Shown: piece by piece, positions 53,343-62,809 of the stretch
Layout of the letters: each line of letters starts with the position of its first letter
Position numbering within the stretch: the first letter of the stretch is position 1
NCBI GenBank assembly: GCA_963717195.1
Contig: CAVQVR010000020.1
Coordinates: 62,001 to 126,000 of the forward strand
Direction of reading: 5' to 3'
Length of the DNA stretch: 64,000 nucleotides
Source of the DNA: JACDAE01 sp963717195
GTDB taxonomy: Bacteria; Chloroflexota; Ktedonobacteria; Ktedonobacterales; Ktedonobacteraceae
Made by a program: the position numbers and the translations under genes
Notes under the pieces: generated by a model
What the model saw: the letters and a program-made list of their open reading frames with translations, nothing else
What the model was told of the DNA's origin: nothing
Databases searched by the model: none

Positions 53343-54131
53343 CTACCAATCCTGCAAAGCTGCTCTTCCATCCCTCCAATTCCATTCTGTATCATGTAGA
53401 AAGCGCACAATCGTCTGATCGTACGATATGCCCCAATTATGGAATGCATTGATACAATCGCAGAACGCCTGCGCGTGCTCTTTGCCGGGCTGTGCCAACA
53501 ATTGTTCCATCAACTCTAAAAAATGCTCTGGCATCTTTTCCGCGTGTCGAAGCTCATACATTAGCCACTTATGGTAAGGATAAAGGACGCGATTGAATGC
53601 CAAAATCAGCCGACCAGCGTACAGCGTCATATGCGCAATAGCCTGTGCCATAAGATAGGCATCTTTACGTTTCTCCGCTTCACGCACCAACCAGTTAGCT
53701 ACCACAACCTGGCTATAGAAGGAGATCAATTTTGCTTGCTGATCCTGATCCTGGTAGATGGGAATGCGTTGCACCAATGCATCCAATTCCGGAATGCGTG
53801 AATACCCCACAAATGCCCTGGAGAAAGCGGCACGTGCTGGTTCACTGCCATGATCGGCAGCATCGTAGAGAAATTGCAGATCAACGACTTTTCCTTCCGC
53901 ATAGCCACCTGGATAATCACATACTTCAGTATTCACATACCAGAAATCGTTTTTTGTGGCTCTCCGTGCGTATTCTTCATCGCTGGCGATCAGTAGAATA
54001 TCCACGTCCGAATTCGGAAGCGCTCTCCCTTTCGCTACTGAACCTCCGACAATCATGGCCGGGAAACGAGGATCATCCTTGAAGAGATCGATGAGACGAT
54101 CAATCACGCGTTGATGTTGAGGGGCAATCAT
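53343..54131 (-). CDS. Nucleotidyltransferase-domain protein
   Basis: A 262-residue protein from the ATG at 54131 (AAGGAG nine bases upstream); the frame continues to 54254 without a site. The polymerase-beta-like motif is GGSVAKGRALPNSDVDILLIAS (GS-x9-DxD). The C-terminal 150 residues are helical (KLISFYSQVVVANWLVREAEKR). It resembles kanamycin-nucleotidyltransferase-type proteins, which adenylylate small molecules or proteins. The substrate is unknown. Confidence 0.82.
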   Translation of the reverse strand: MIAPQHQRVIDRLIDLFKDDPRFPAMIVGGSVAKGRALPNSDVDILLIASDEEYARRATKNDFWYVNTEVCDYPGGYAEGKVVDLQFLYDAADHGSEPARAAFSRAFVGYSRIPELDALVQRIPIYQDQDQQAKLISFYSQVVVANWLVREAEKRKDAYLMAQAIAHMTLYAGRLILAFNRVLYPYHKWLMYELRHAEKMPEHFLELMEQLLAQPGKEHAQAFCDCINAFHNWGISYDQTIVRFLHDTEWNWRDGRAALQDW

Positions 54132-54304
54132 ACAAATTCTCCTTTTTCTTAATCTTTGCAAAGGGATGTAGAGCAAATCCGTAAAAAATATATCAAGCAA
54201 AAAAACGTTACGAATGAAACATTCGGACCGCTTCACGCGTTTTACTAGTGTCAATACTAATATTTAACCTGTAACAGAAATAGGATGTAGTTCATTTGAT
54301 CACA

Positions 54305-54410
54305 CACGAGCATATAAATCGCGTCCCTACAACCATGAGAGACGCGAACTATGCACTCATCTGAACCATGGGAACATGGTTGTAGGGGCACGATTTATAT
54401 GCCCGTCGTG
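54305..54410. repeat. Inverted pair of GTAGGGGC/ATTTA units
   Basis: Left arm 54305-54337 and right arm 54375-54410 form a hairpin with a 37-base loop; each arm contains one unit (54331-54308 on minus, 54381-54404 on plus: TGTAGGGGCACG then ATTTATATGCCC). It lies in the 328-base gap between divergent genes, 50 bases before the DUF4012 gene. Confidence 0.8.
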
Positions 54411-54459
54411 CGTCCCATTCTATTTTTAACTTCTATACTTCTATTTTAAGAGGGATTTA

Positions 54460-57105
54460 ATGTCCAGCAGCATACCAGCCGATAGCGATTCGCCAGGAAT
54501 GTCTTCTTCTAACACCAATTCTGTATCCAGCGAAGAGTATACGTCACCACATGGCGAATCGGATAGTGATGTCAAGAAGCTTTCTCCTGATCATGTGCTC
54601 TTATTAGAAGAGCAGGATCGAGAAAGTAGTGCTCCTGAGCCGGAAGCATCGGGACGTGATGCAGCAGAGACGAAAGTAGAGGAAGGTGAGGAGAAGACAG
54701 AGAAACCCCTTGCAGCAGATGATGTGCCGGTTAGCGAAGAGGAAACGAAGAAACTTGTTTCAGCAAATGATGTGCAGGCCAGTGCAGATAAAATAGAAGA
54801 AGAGACAGAACAACTCAGCTCACCCGAAAAACAGGCTGCAAAAAGCGAAGAAGAGCAAAAAAAAGTTGTAGTAGTTGGAGCGACCGGGCCATCACTTGAT
54901 AAACAAGCTTCATCTCCCGTATATGAGCTCAACTCTCCGCAGAAGCGGCGCTTTACACGCTACTGGATACTCTCCGTTGCGCTCCTGTTATTGTTAATGG
55001 CCGCTATTCTTACGCCACTGATCATGCTAGTCAGCTATGGAGTCAATGCCTATGCTACTTATAATCTCTTGCGTGCTCATGCCTATGGTGGCGTACAACA
55101 TCTGCAGACGGTCAAAACCATCTTTACAGGGGCATCGTCTCATTCCACCAGTGTGCTCACTCAAAGCAAATTGATACGAGCTCGCCAGGAGATCGTGGCC
55201 GCTCATGACGATTTTGTGCAGGTGCAACTTATAATCGATACTACTTCTTTAATTCATACCGTGACACAATATCTGCCTCAGTATCGTCCTCAGGTGACTA
55301 GCGCCCGCGCTGCCAGCCAGGTGGCTATCGATGCAACACTGATTGGTGAGCAGGTTATGGCAACTGCAATCAAACTGGCCCCTAATTTTCAAGGTCCGCT
55401 GTTAAGCACTACCTCTCATACTCCATTGATAACTGAAAGCGATCTTAAGCTTATCGGTAGCACCATCACTGCAGTTATGCCGTACCTCAATGATATTCAG
55501 GCGCAGTCGCGTACTCTCTCTTTGCAAGACCTCCCAATTAGCAGTACTCAGCGTACACAATTGCAGGCAGTCTTGCAACTCCTACCCCAGGTACAGGCGC
55601 TACTGCAACGTGGGGGCGAGCTACTGGGACCGGCAAACTGGCTGCTAGGTGTTGATCAGCCACGTGTTTTCCTGGTGCAGACGATGGATCGTGCTGAGCT
55701 GCGTCCAACAGGTGGTTTTACCGGTCAATATGGTGAGCTTTCGATCAATAGTGGCCGCGTTGGCCCCTTCTCCCTGCATGATATCTCCGGCGTCGAATAT
55801 GCTGATAACAGTCCAACTGTCGGACAATCGCCACCCGCTGCCTATAGCTCCTGGTGGCCGTTTGTGAACTGGGGTCTGCGCGACTCGAACCTTTCGGCTG
55901 ATTTTCCCACCTCAGCTCGCATCGCTATCGCCGAATATAAGCATGAGGTTAACCGCAATGTCGATGGCGTCATCTCGTTTACGCCTTTTTTCATCGAACA
56001 TATCTTACAGGTGATTGGACCAATTAAAATTCCAAAGTTTAATGAAACGATCACCGCAGAGAATCTGGAACAGAAATTACACTATTATCAACTGGATAAT
56101 GCTGGTATTCGCAAGATTGAGATTGTTGATCATGTGAGCGCTAGTGATCCTAATATACGTAAACTGTTTACCTCTGCAGTTGCGAGCGTGCTGATGAGTC
56201 GAATCCGCCAGGCTACGCCTGGTGAACTCTTGTCGCTGGGTACGCAGATGCTCTCTGATTTGAAGACGAAAGATCTCCAGATCTATGTGACCAACCCCCA
56301 GGTCGAAGGCTTGCTAGAGCAATACAACGATGCGGCTGAGATAGATCGCTCAAATACGCATGATGGCCTCTATATCGTGCAGGCGAATGTAAGCGCAAGT
56401 AAGGCATCGCAATATGTACAGACTACTTTGCACGATACTGTCAAGTTGGATTTTAAAGGTGGAGCCACTCATACGTTGCAGATGCAACTGATCTACGACC
56501 AGATCGGTCCTGTGTATGGCCTGGATACCTATCGCGATTATATACGCTTCTATGTCCCTGAGTCGGCGCAACTACTCTCGGGCGATGGTTTTGATACTGG
56601 AGTACCTCTTTGTGGCGGACCCCTGGCAGCCTGTCCGGCGAATGGAATTTATCCTCATCAGGAGATGGTCTGTCCAACCGGGCAATATAACGCGGGAGCG
56701 TCTGCTCCGATGATTGGTGATCCCTATACGGGTGAGTGGCATCCACTCGACCAGATCGGGCCACCAGATAATACAAAGAGTGACATGCCAGGAAAAGGCA
56801 TGTTTGGTGGCTATGTTGTGATTCCGAAAAATTGTTCCATGACGCTAACGCTCTCGTGGTATGTGCCACCGCTGACCCAGGGAAGCTACGACCTGTTGTT
56901 TCAGCGCCAGGCCTCGACGTTCCCTTCTCTCGACCTGACAGTGATTCCGCCTGCGGGAGTCTGTGCCTCCAATAATGGTGGATTGCACTATAATGGGATT
57001 GTCACATTGGATACCTCGTTTCAGTTGAAAGGCACCTCAGTTTCTCAACCGAATGCTGGAACATGTTCTCTGGTAGAGTCAACAAACACGCCTATTGTGT
57101 CATAA
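54460..57105 (+). CDS. DUF4012 membrane protein
   Basis: An 881-residue protein. Residues 1-160 are an acidic, Ser/Glu-rich cytoplasmic region with loose repeats (LSPDHVLLLEEQ, LAADDVPVSEEE, LVSANDVQASAD). A membrane helix spans 168-192. From about residue 400 comes DUF4012: RVFLVQTMDRAELRPTGGFTGQYGEL, DISGVEYAD, FPTSARIAIAEYKHEV. The C-terminal 150 residues have paired Cys and a beta-rich fold. DUF4012 is frequent in Actinobacteria and Chloroflexota, near exopolysaccharide genes; the function is undefined. GAGGG precedes the ATG. It precedes the CHAT-Clp gene by 154 bases, but that gene has its own promoter. Confidence 0.85.
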   Translation: MSSSIPADSDSPGMSSSNTNSVSSEEYTSPHGESDSDVKKLSPDHVLLLEEQDRESSAPEPEASGRDAAETKVEEGEEKTEKPLAADDVPVSEEETKKLVSANDVQASADKIEEETEQLSSPEKQAAKSEEEQKKVVVVGATGPSLDKQASSPVYELNSPQKRRFTRYWILSVALLLLLMAAILTPLIMLVSYGVNAYATYNLLRAHAYGGVQHLQTVKTIFTGASSHSTSVLTQSKLIRARQEIVAAHDDFVQVQLIIDTTSLIHTVTQYLPQYRPQVTSARAASQVAIDATLIGEQVMATAIKLAPNFQGPLLSTTSHTPLITESDLKLIGSTITAVMPYLNDIQAQSRTLSLQDLPISSTQRTQLQAVLQLLPQVQALLQRGGELLGPANWLLGVDQPRVFLVQTMDRAELRPTGGFTGQYGELSINSGRVGPFSLHDISGVEYADNSPTVGQSPPAAYSSWWPFVNWGLRDSNLSADFPTSARIAIAEYKHEVNRNVDGVISFTPFFIEHILQVIGPIKIPKFNETITAENLEQKLHYYQLDNAGIRKIEIVDHVSASDPNIRKLFTSAVASVLMSRIRQATPGELLSLGTQMLSDLKTKDLQIYVTNPQVEGLLEQYNDAAEIDRSNTHDGLYIVQANVSASKASQYVQTTLHDTVKLDFKGGATHTLQMQLIYDQIGPVYGLDTYRDYIRFYVPESAQLLSGDGFDTGVPLCGGPLAACPANGIYPHQEMVCPTGQYNAGASAPMIGDPYTGEWHPLDQIGPPDNTKSDMPGKGMFGGYVVIPKNCSMTLTLSWYVPPLTQGSYDLLFQRQASTFPSLDLTVIPPAGVCASNNGGLHYNGIVTLDTSFQLKGTSVSQPNAGTCSLVESTNTPIVS

Positions 57106-57150
57106 CATAGGGTTGCAAATTTGACGGGCACCCAGGCGATACTATTCCAA

Positions 57151-57179
57151 TTGACAAGGTTACAGAGAAGTCGTATACT
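57151..57179 (+). promoter_or_regulatory. Consensus promoter of the CHAT-Clp gene
   Basis: TTGACA (57151-57156), a 17-base spacer and TATACT (57174-57179). A transcript would begin near 57186, 74 bases before the ATG. This suggests strong, independent expression of the fusion protein. Confidence 0.8.
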
Positions 57180-57259
57180 GCGTTTGCCTTGAACTTGTGT
57201 TTGTTTTATTGCAATCGTGTAGTCGCGATTGCCGGGACGCTTGTGGAAGAGAAGTTTCC

Positions 57260-60200
57260 ATGGAACAACCAGCCCTGTTAAGTATAGTACGTACCGATAC
57301 TCGATATCGTTTTCGCCTGGATCTTCCCGATGGTCCAGCACCCACAGGCCAGGAATATAGCAACGAACTCAATGTAGAGACCCGCGAACGCTTGCGACGT
57401 GTTTTGCAATCAGCGACTCAGTCTATGCATTCGCTGGCGGCAATGGAGATGAAGCGTCAAACAACTAAACTGGGTGTCGTCAATGACTCACTACTCACAT
57501 TAGGACGCTTCCTCTTTGAGTCGCTGTTGCCGGTTCCTCTACAAGAGGCTTTGCGCCACCTGGACTCAACGCTGATTATTAGTGCCAATACGCCGGATAT
57601 CCCCTGGGAACTGATGTTTGATGCCAGCGCAAAACCAGGGCGTTATCTCTGCCATACACTTTCTATCGGACGCCAGCTTTATTCCATAAATCGAGAACGG
57701 GATACGCAGATGCGCCCTGCTCTTTCCGAACGCCCGCTTCGTAAAATGGGACGACGCGAGGCGCAGGGGCTCACCATCCTGTTCCTGGTGAATCCAACGG
57801 GAGAGCGTGCCAGCGCTGAAGAGGAAGTTGCCTCACTCTGCACAACGCTGCCCGAGTCGGTCTCACGTATTATTCTCTATCGTCAGCAGGCGAACCAGCT
57901 TGAAATGCGTATGCGTATCAATGCTGAAATGCCCAACGTGTTGCATTATGCCGGACCACTCCCTCTGACAGCGAATGCTGGTGATCCCGTACTGGCCCTG
58001 TCTGGCAATTCTCGTCTGGATAGTAATGCCATTGAGCAGATCTTACAGCCTCTCCCTAAACATCCGCTTATCTTTCTCAGTTGTCTTGAGGATGAACGCC
58101 AGGGCCGTTCTAGCGTCAATGGGCAGGGCCAACTGGATCGCGATGAACTCATGGAGCGCCTGGTCGGTAACTTGCTGAAAGCAGGTGCTGGTTCTGTGCT
58201 GATGTTGCGCTGGCCTGTGAGTATGCAACGCGTTTCTGAGTTTGCTGCTCTCTTCTACCAGGACGTGGTTGATGGCGTTGCGCTGGGCGAGGCTCTGCGC
58301 CGAGCACGCGTAACCATGGCGCAGCACTATATCGATGATACCTCCTGGATGAGCTTTACCCTCTACGGCGACCCTATGCAACGACTCGTGGCAAGTTCTC
58401 TTTCCGAGAAAGAGCGTCCCATAGAGCCGCGCCTTGACCCTTTCGAAGATACGCATATCATGGCTCCCATCCTCCCATCGTCCAGTACGCCTGATCGCCG
58501 TTTTCTACGCGCCGTTCTGGAGCTGGCTCTCGGCGAGGCACGCCGTATGCACAAAGACTACCTCGGTACGCCGCATCTCTTTATTGCTCTTACCAAACTG
58601 GATGGCGGCTGTACTCAAGATGCTCTCCGTAGCCTGGGCTTCTCTCCTAAACAGGTGCGCGATGTGATTCGCCTCGCCCTTGGCACCGGGAAAGCCACAA
58701 GCGATACCACTATTCTCCCTACACGTCGCTGTAAAGAGATTCTGCAAACAGCAGAGCGCAGTGCCGCCTCCTCAGGCTCCTCAGCGGTGGATGAACGCTC
58801 TATCGCTCAGGCCGTTTTGAGTGAAGGCGATGGCGTAACCCATGAATTACTTACCAAACTGGGCATTAATCCAGCTCAATTGATTGAACTGATTATGTCC
58901 AGTAACGCCCGTGCCCTGTTGGAACTGGTTCCTTCTGTTGGAACAAGCCCCGAGGTTATTCAGGAGGAATTGCCGGGTGCAATTGGACCTGATGGCGTGG
59001 CAAGCGCGAAGGGAGCTGGTAGCTCCGTGCTGGAACGCCTGGGCCGTGATCTGACAAAACAGGCCAGCAGCAAGCAACTAACTCCACTCATCGGACGTGA
59101 TAAAGAGATTCGTCTGTTGATGCAAACGTTGATGCTCAAGGATCGCAACAATCCTATCCTGATCGGCGACTCAGGCGTTGGCAAAACGACGATTGTGGGC
59201 GGCCTGGCGCAACGCATCGTGGATGGTAAGGTGCCTCCCGAACTGCGTGGCAAACGTTTGATCGAATTATCCGCCAGCTCGCTTGTGGCCGGGACCAAGT
59301 ACCGGGGCGAGTTCGAGGAGCGCCTGCTCAAAGTCCTGGAGGAGGCAGAGGGAGACGGCAGTATCATCCTCTTTATCGATGAGATGCATCTGCTGATCGG
59401 GACCGGGCGTGCCGCTGATGGTAGCATCGATGCCGCCGGTATTCTGAAACCAGCTCTGGCCGGAGGACGCCTGCGCTGTATTGGCGCGACGACCCCCCAG
59501 GAATATCGTACGATTGAGAAGGATGCTGCAATGGAGCGCCGTCTGCGTCCCATTCAGATCGAGGAGCCATCTACCGAAGAGGCTCTAACGATCCTGACCG
59601 GCATGCGTGAATTGTATGAGCAGCATCACCACGCCACAATCACCGATGAGGCATTGCAGGCTGCAGTTAACCTCTCCATTCAGTACCTGCCCGATCTGCG
59701 CCTCCCCGATAAAGCCTGTAGCGTGCTGGATGAAGCCTGTTCGCAGGCGCGTGTCTTCTCAGTGGAGAATGAAGATCAGGATGATTTTGACGAGCCTGAT
59801 CATCCCGTGATTGACGCGTCGATGATCGCCGAAGTAATCTCATATCGCACCGGTATCCCCGTTAAAGCACCGGGACGTGAAGAACGAGATCGCTTGCTAA
59901 GCCTGGATGCACGCCTCAAGTCGCGCGTGATTGGACAGGACGAAGCGATCAGCCGCGTCGCGCAGGCCATCCAGGTTGCTCGTGCGGGCCTGAAGCCGCG
60001 TAACCGACCATCCGGCGTCTTCATGTTCCTGGGACCAACTGGAGTTGGCAAAACGGAACTGGCACGTGCGCTGGCGGCGGAGGTGTTCGGCTCCGATGAA
60101 CACCTGATTCGTGTCGACATGTCCGAGTATATGGAGAAGCACGCCGTTTCGCGAATGGTCGGGGCACCTCCGGGCTACGTTGGCTACGATCAGGAAGGCC

Positions 60201-60901
60201 AGTTAACTGGAAAATTGCGGCGGCGTCCACATTGCGTGGTCTTGCTCGACGAGGTAGAGAAAGCCCATCCAGAGGTCTTCGATCTCTTCTTGCAGGTCTT
60301 CGATGCTGGCCGCCTTACCGATGCACAGGGTCACACCGTCGATGCTCAGCACGCTATCTGGATCATGACCTCAAACGTCGGTACCGATATGCTTGGACGC
60401 TCGATGCCCAGTGGTTTCCGCGCCAGCATGAAGGGCACTGCGGAAGAGATGCAGCGTGATCGCATCATGGAACGCCTGCGCGATACCTTCCGACCAGAGT
60501 TCCTCAATCGTATCGATGATATCGTGATCTTCCATCCATTGGAACAGGAGCAGGTTCGTTCTATCGCACGTCTACAACTGAATGAACTGGCTGCACGTCT
60601 GCTCGATCAGGGCTTGATTTTAAATGCGGATGACAGTGTTATTGATCTGCTCTGCAAAGAAGGGTTCAGCCAGACACAGGGTGCTCGTCCTTTACGCCGT
60701 GCCGTTGAGCGTCTTCTCACCGTCCCGCTCAGCCTGCGCATCCTGCTGGCGAATATTCCCGAAAACGGCGAAGTACATGTGAGCGCTGTGAATGGCAAAT
60801 TGGAAATTGATATTCGGGAGCCCAGAACGTGTGATGCTGATGAGGTTGAAGAGGTAGTTGAGGAGGAACCTGTTATGGATGCAGAAGTGAGCGCGGGTTG
60901 A
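57260..60901 (+). CDS. CHAT caspase-like protease fused to a ClpC/ClpA-type AAA+ unfoldase
   Basis: A 1213-residue protein; ATG at 57260 with GGAAGAG upstream (the frame opens at 57197). Residues about 80-380 form a CHAT domain: IPWELMFD, the catalytic His229 in NVLHYAGP and Cys275 in IFLSCLEDE, then GAGSVLMLRWPV and ALRRAR. Residues 412-548 are two Clp_N repeats (HKDYLGTPHLFIAL; DERSIAQAVL). AAA1: Walker A GDSGVGKT (636-643), pore loop KYRG (680-683), Walker B FIDE (705-708). AAA2: GPTGVGKT (925-932), LLDE (995-998), pore loop GYVG (972-975), arginine finger region FRPEFLNRID. No long middle coiled coil. At the ClpP-loop position there is SGF (1051-1053) rather than the usual VGF/IGF. It likely unfolds substrates into its own or an attached protease; the substrate is unknown. 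Confidence 0.9.
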   Translation: MEQPALLSIVRTDTRYRFRLDLPDGPAPTGQEYSNELNVETRERLRRVLQSATQSMHSLAAMEMKRQTTKLGVVNDSLLTLGRFLFESLLPVPLQEALRHLDSTLIISANTPDIPWELMFDASAKPGRYLCHTLSIGRQLYSINRERDTQMRPALSERPLRKMGRREAQGLTILFLVNPTGERASAEEEVASLCTTLPESVSRIILYRQQANQLEMRMRINAEMPNVLHYAGPLPLTANAGDPVLALSGNSRLDSNAIEQILQPLPKHPLIFLSCLEDERQGRSSVNGQGQLDRDELMERLVGNLLKAGAGSVLMLRWPVSMQRVSEFAALFYQDVVDGVALGEALRRARVTMAQHYIDDTSWMSFTLYGDPMQRLVASSLSEKERPIEPRLDPFEDTHIMAPILPSSSTPDRRFLRAVLELALGEARRMHKDYLGTPHLFIALTKLDGGCTQDALRSLGFSPKQVRDVIRLALGTGKATSDTTILPTRRCKEILQTAERSAASSGSSAVDERSIAQAVLSEGDGVTHELLTKLGINPAQLIELIMSSNARALLELVPSVGTSPEVIQEELPGAIGPDGVASAKGAGSSVLERLGRDLTKQASSKQLTPLIGRDKEIRLLMQTLMLKDRNNPILIGDSGVGKTTIVGGLAQRIVDGKVPPELRGKRLIELSASSLVAGTKYRGEFEERLLKVLEEAEGDGSIILFIDEMHLLIGTGRAADGSIDAAGILKPALAGGRLRCIGATTPQEYRTIEKDAAMERRLRPIQIEEPSTEEALTILTGMRELYEQHHHATITDEALQAAVNLSIQYLPDLRLPDKACSVLDEACSQARVFSVENEDQDDFDEPDHPVIDASMIAEVISYRTGIPVKAPGREERDRLLSLDARLKSRVIGQDEAISRVAQAIQVARAGLKPRNRPSGVFMFLGPTGVGKTELARALAAEVFGSDEHLIRVDMSEYMEKHAVSRMVGAPPGYVGYDQEGQLTGKLRRRPHCVVLLDEVEKAHPEVFDLFLQVFDAGRLTDAQGHTVDAQHAIWIMTSNVGTDMLGRSMPSGFRASMKGTAEEMQRDRIMERLRDTFRPEFLNRIDDIVIFHPLEQEQVRSIARLQLNELAARLLDQGLILNADDSVIDLLCKEGFSQTQGARPLRRAVERLLTVPLSLRILLANIPENGEVHVSAVNGKLEIDIREPRTCDADEVEEVVEEEPVMDAEVSAG

Positions 60902-60908
60902 TAAAGGG

Positions 60909-60958
60909 CCTTATCTGTGTGCCTCTATTAAGTTATGTAACGAGGCACACAGATAAGG
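60909..60958. terminator. Stem-loop between convergent genes
   Basis: Arms 60909-60925 and 60942-60958 (CCTTATCTGTGTGCCTC and complement) are perfect over 17 bases with a 16-base loop. It sits between the CHAT-Clp stop and the glycosidase stop. There is no U-run, so it may be a bidirectional weak terminator. Confidence 0.6.
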
Positions 60959-60971
60959 ACATTATAGAAAT

Positions 60972-62756
60972 TTAACTATGGATCTGCCAGAGATGGTCAG
61001 CAGTGCCGTTATCGGACCATTGTAAGGCGAGCGCTCCAGCGGCGGTAGATGCATTCGTAATAGCTAACACCAGGTCGCTGTTCTTATTGACGATCTTGAC
61101 ATAGCCGCCACCAGCATTAACAATCTGCCAGAGATGGTCAGCAGTGCCGTTATCGGACCATTGCAATGCGTCGGCTCCAGCGGTGGTTGAAGCACCCGAG
61201 ATACCAAGCACCAGGCCGCTGTTCTTATTGACGATCTTGTCATAACCTCCACCGGCATCAACAAAGCGCCAGAGATGGTCGGCAGTGCCGTTATCGGACC
61301 ATTGTAACGCGTCGGCTCCGGTGGTGGTTGAAGCACCCGAGATACCAAGCACCAGGCCGCTGTTCTTATTGACGATCTTGTCATAAGTTGCTGTGCTGGA
61401 TGGAGTAAGCAGCAGGTGATACGCCCCAGTAGCATCCATATTGTTGATCGGAACAGTGATCGATCCATTGTTTAGTGTGTAATTAGTTGTTGAAAGGATG
61501 GTCGTGCCTGGGACAGCGGTGGTGCGTCCAAGGGAAGGAACGTATTCCAGGGTAACGGTTGTATTGGAGCCAAACGATGAGAGCGCGTTAAGGCCATTGA
61601 TTGTAACAGCATTGGCACCACTACCACCACCCACGATGACGCTCACTTGCGTTTTTGCACTATTGATGGCGGCAGCACCATCCAATCCGGTCTGTGCGGG
61701 TGGCGTCGTGGACACCATATTGCCCGTCATATCGCCGTACCATTTGTAGAGCCACCATGCTCCATTGGGTTTATTATTGCCGACTACCATGTCGTTAAAG
61801 GTGCCATACTGATTCCAGAAGGCCAGGTCGGCACTATCGACGCCACCACGCTCAAACTTGGCGATATAGCCCACAAGTGAACCGGGGATCCCAACTTCGG
61901 TCGTCCTTGCATATTCGTCAATGGCTATTGGGCGTGGACTGATACCAAGACTGGCCTCAAGTGAGCGATAGGCGCTGATGTCTCCCGCAATATGACCCTG
62001 ACCTTGTAACTCATGCCAGGAAATGATGTTGGGCAATGCATTATTCGCTTTTGCATAGGTCAGGAATGATTTCATATAGCTTGCATCGTAACTTGAGATA
62101 CTGGGACCAAGAATCGGTGTATTTGCGTCTTTCGAGCGTACTTCCCGGTATGTGCGCACCCAGCCAGCGTTGAAAGAACCGGCGTGGGTGGTATCCCAGG
62201 TCCAGTTCGGCTCGTTCCACAGTCCCCATGCTTCGATGTTGGTCACATTGGTGGCGGCTTTGCGTGCGGCAATCTCACCATCGACCACGCTGAGCCAATT
62301 CGACCAGCTCACCCATTTATAGGGAAAATTGGGATAGTAGTCGGGCATGCGTATCGTCACCTTCGCACCAGCCCGCGCGGCCTTTGGCGCAACGACAAGC
62401 GCGTCGCCACCAGGAGTAGTCTCTCCATTGGGCAATTGATGACCGCCTGGAGCCATCTGCGTAAAAACCTTGGGATGTAAAGGGATAACCATACTATCGG
62501 CAGGTGTGGTGTCACTCCCAAGCCCATATAAGCCGCCTGATGCAACATGAGTAACTGGCCGGAGCACCTGGTTGGTATTGACCACCAGTGTTGGTGTCGC
62601 ACTGGCGGCGGTTTTCGTAGTGATGGTGTTGGTGGCAGCTCGTACCGGTGAGTAAGGAGAAAGGAACAGCGCGACTGTTGAGAGGATCGTCAAGCATATG
62701 ACCATCCAGAGAAAACCTGAGAAGTGTTTCCTTACACTCTTTCTTTCTGCATTCAT
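60972..62756 (-). CDS. Secreted GH39-like glycosidase with ricin-type lectin domain
   Basis: A 594-residue exported enzyme. Signal peptide with the hydrophobic core FLWMVICLTILSTVALFL ends near VRAAT. The catalytic barrel (about 75-370) has GLWNEPNWTW (acid/base Glu in NEP) and AIDEYARTT (candidate nucleophile Glu). A beta domain follows (380-450). The last 140 residues hold three tandem 47-residue units YDKIVNKNSGLVLGISGAS..ALQWSDNGTADHLW, the QxW beta-trefoil of ricin-type lectins, which bind galactose- or xylan-type sugars. The three units are so similar that they arose by recent duplication (see 60978-61386). Confidence 0.85.
   Translation of the reverse strand: MNAERKSVRKHFSGFLWMVICLTILSTVALFLSPYSPVRAATNTITTKTAASATPTLVVNTNQVLRPVTHVASGGLYGLGSDTTPADSMVIPLHPKVFTQMAPGGHQLPNGETTPGGDALVVAPKAARAGAKVTIRMPDYYPNFPYKWVSWSNWLSVVDGEIAARKAATNVTNIEAWGLWNEPNWTWDTTHAGSFNAGWVRTYREVRSKDANTPILGPSISSYDASYMKSFLTYAKANNALPNIISWHELQGQGHIAGDISAYRSLEASLGISPRPIAIDEYARTTEVGIPGSLVGYIAKFERGGVDSADLAFWNQYGTFNDMVVGNNKPNGAWWLYKWYGDMTGNMVSTTPPAQTGLDGAAAINSAKTQVSVIVGGGSGANAVTINGLNALSSFGSNTTVTLEYVPSLGRTTAVPGTTILSTTNYTLNNGSITVPINNMDATGAYHLLLTPSSTATYDKIVNKNSGLVLGISGASTTTGADALQWSDNGTADHLWRFVDAGGGYDKIVNKNSGLVLGISGASTTAGADALQWSDNGTADHLWQIVNAGGGYVKIVNKNSDLVLAITNASTAAGALALQWSDNGTADHLWQIHS
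60978..61386 (-). repeat. Three tandem 141-base lectin repeats
   Basis: The ricin-type units are about 141 bases each and almost identical at DNA level between the first two (61386-61106), with more divergence in the last. This gives potential for copy-number change. Confidence 0.85.
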
Positions 62757-62809
62757 TTTAATTCATCCTTGCCATTCTAATTTTTGGGTCTCGTATAAGC
62801 CTGCATCCT

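Noticed and set aside
57260..60901. Plain ClpB/ClpC chaperone with an unusual N-terminus
   Set aside because: The first 380 residues contain a CHAT-type His/Cys dyad and sheet pattern that Clp proteins lack, and the ClpB coiled middle domain is missing.
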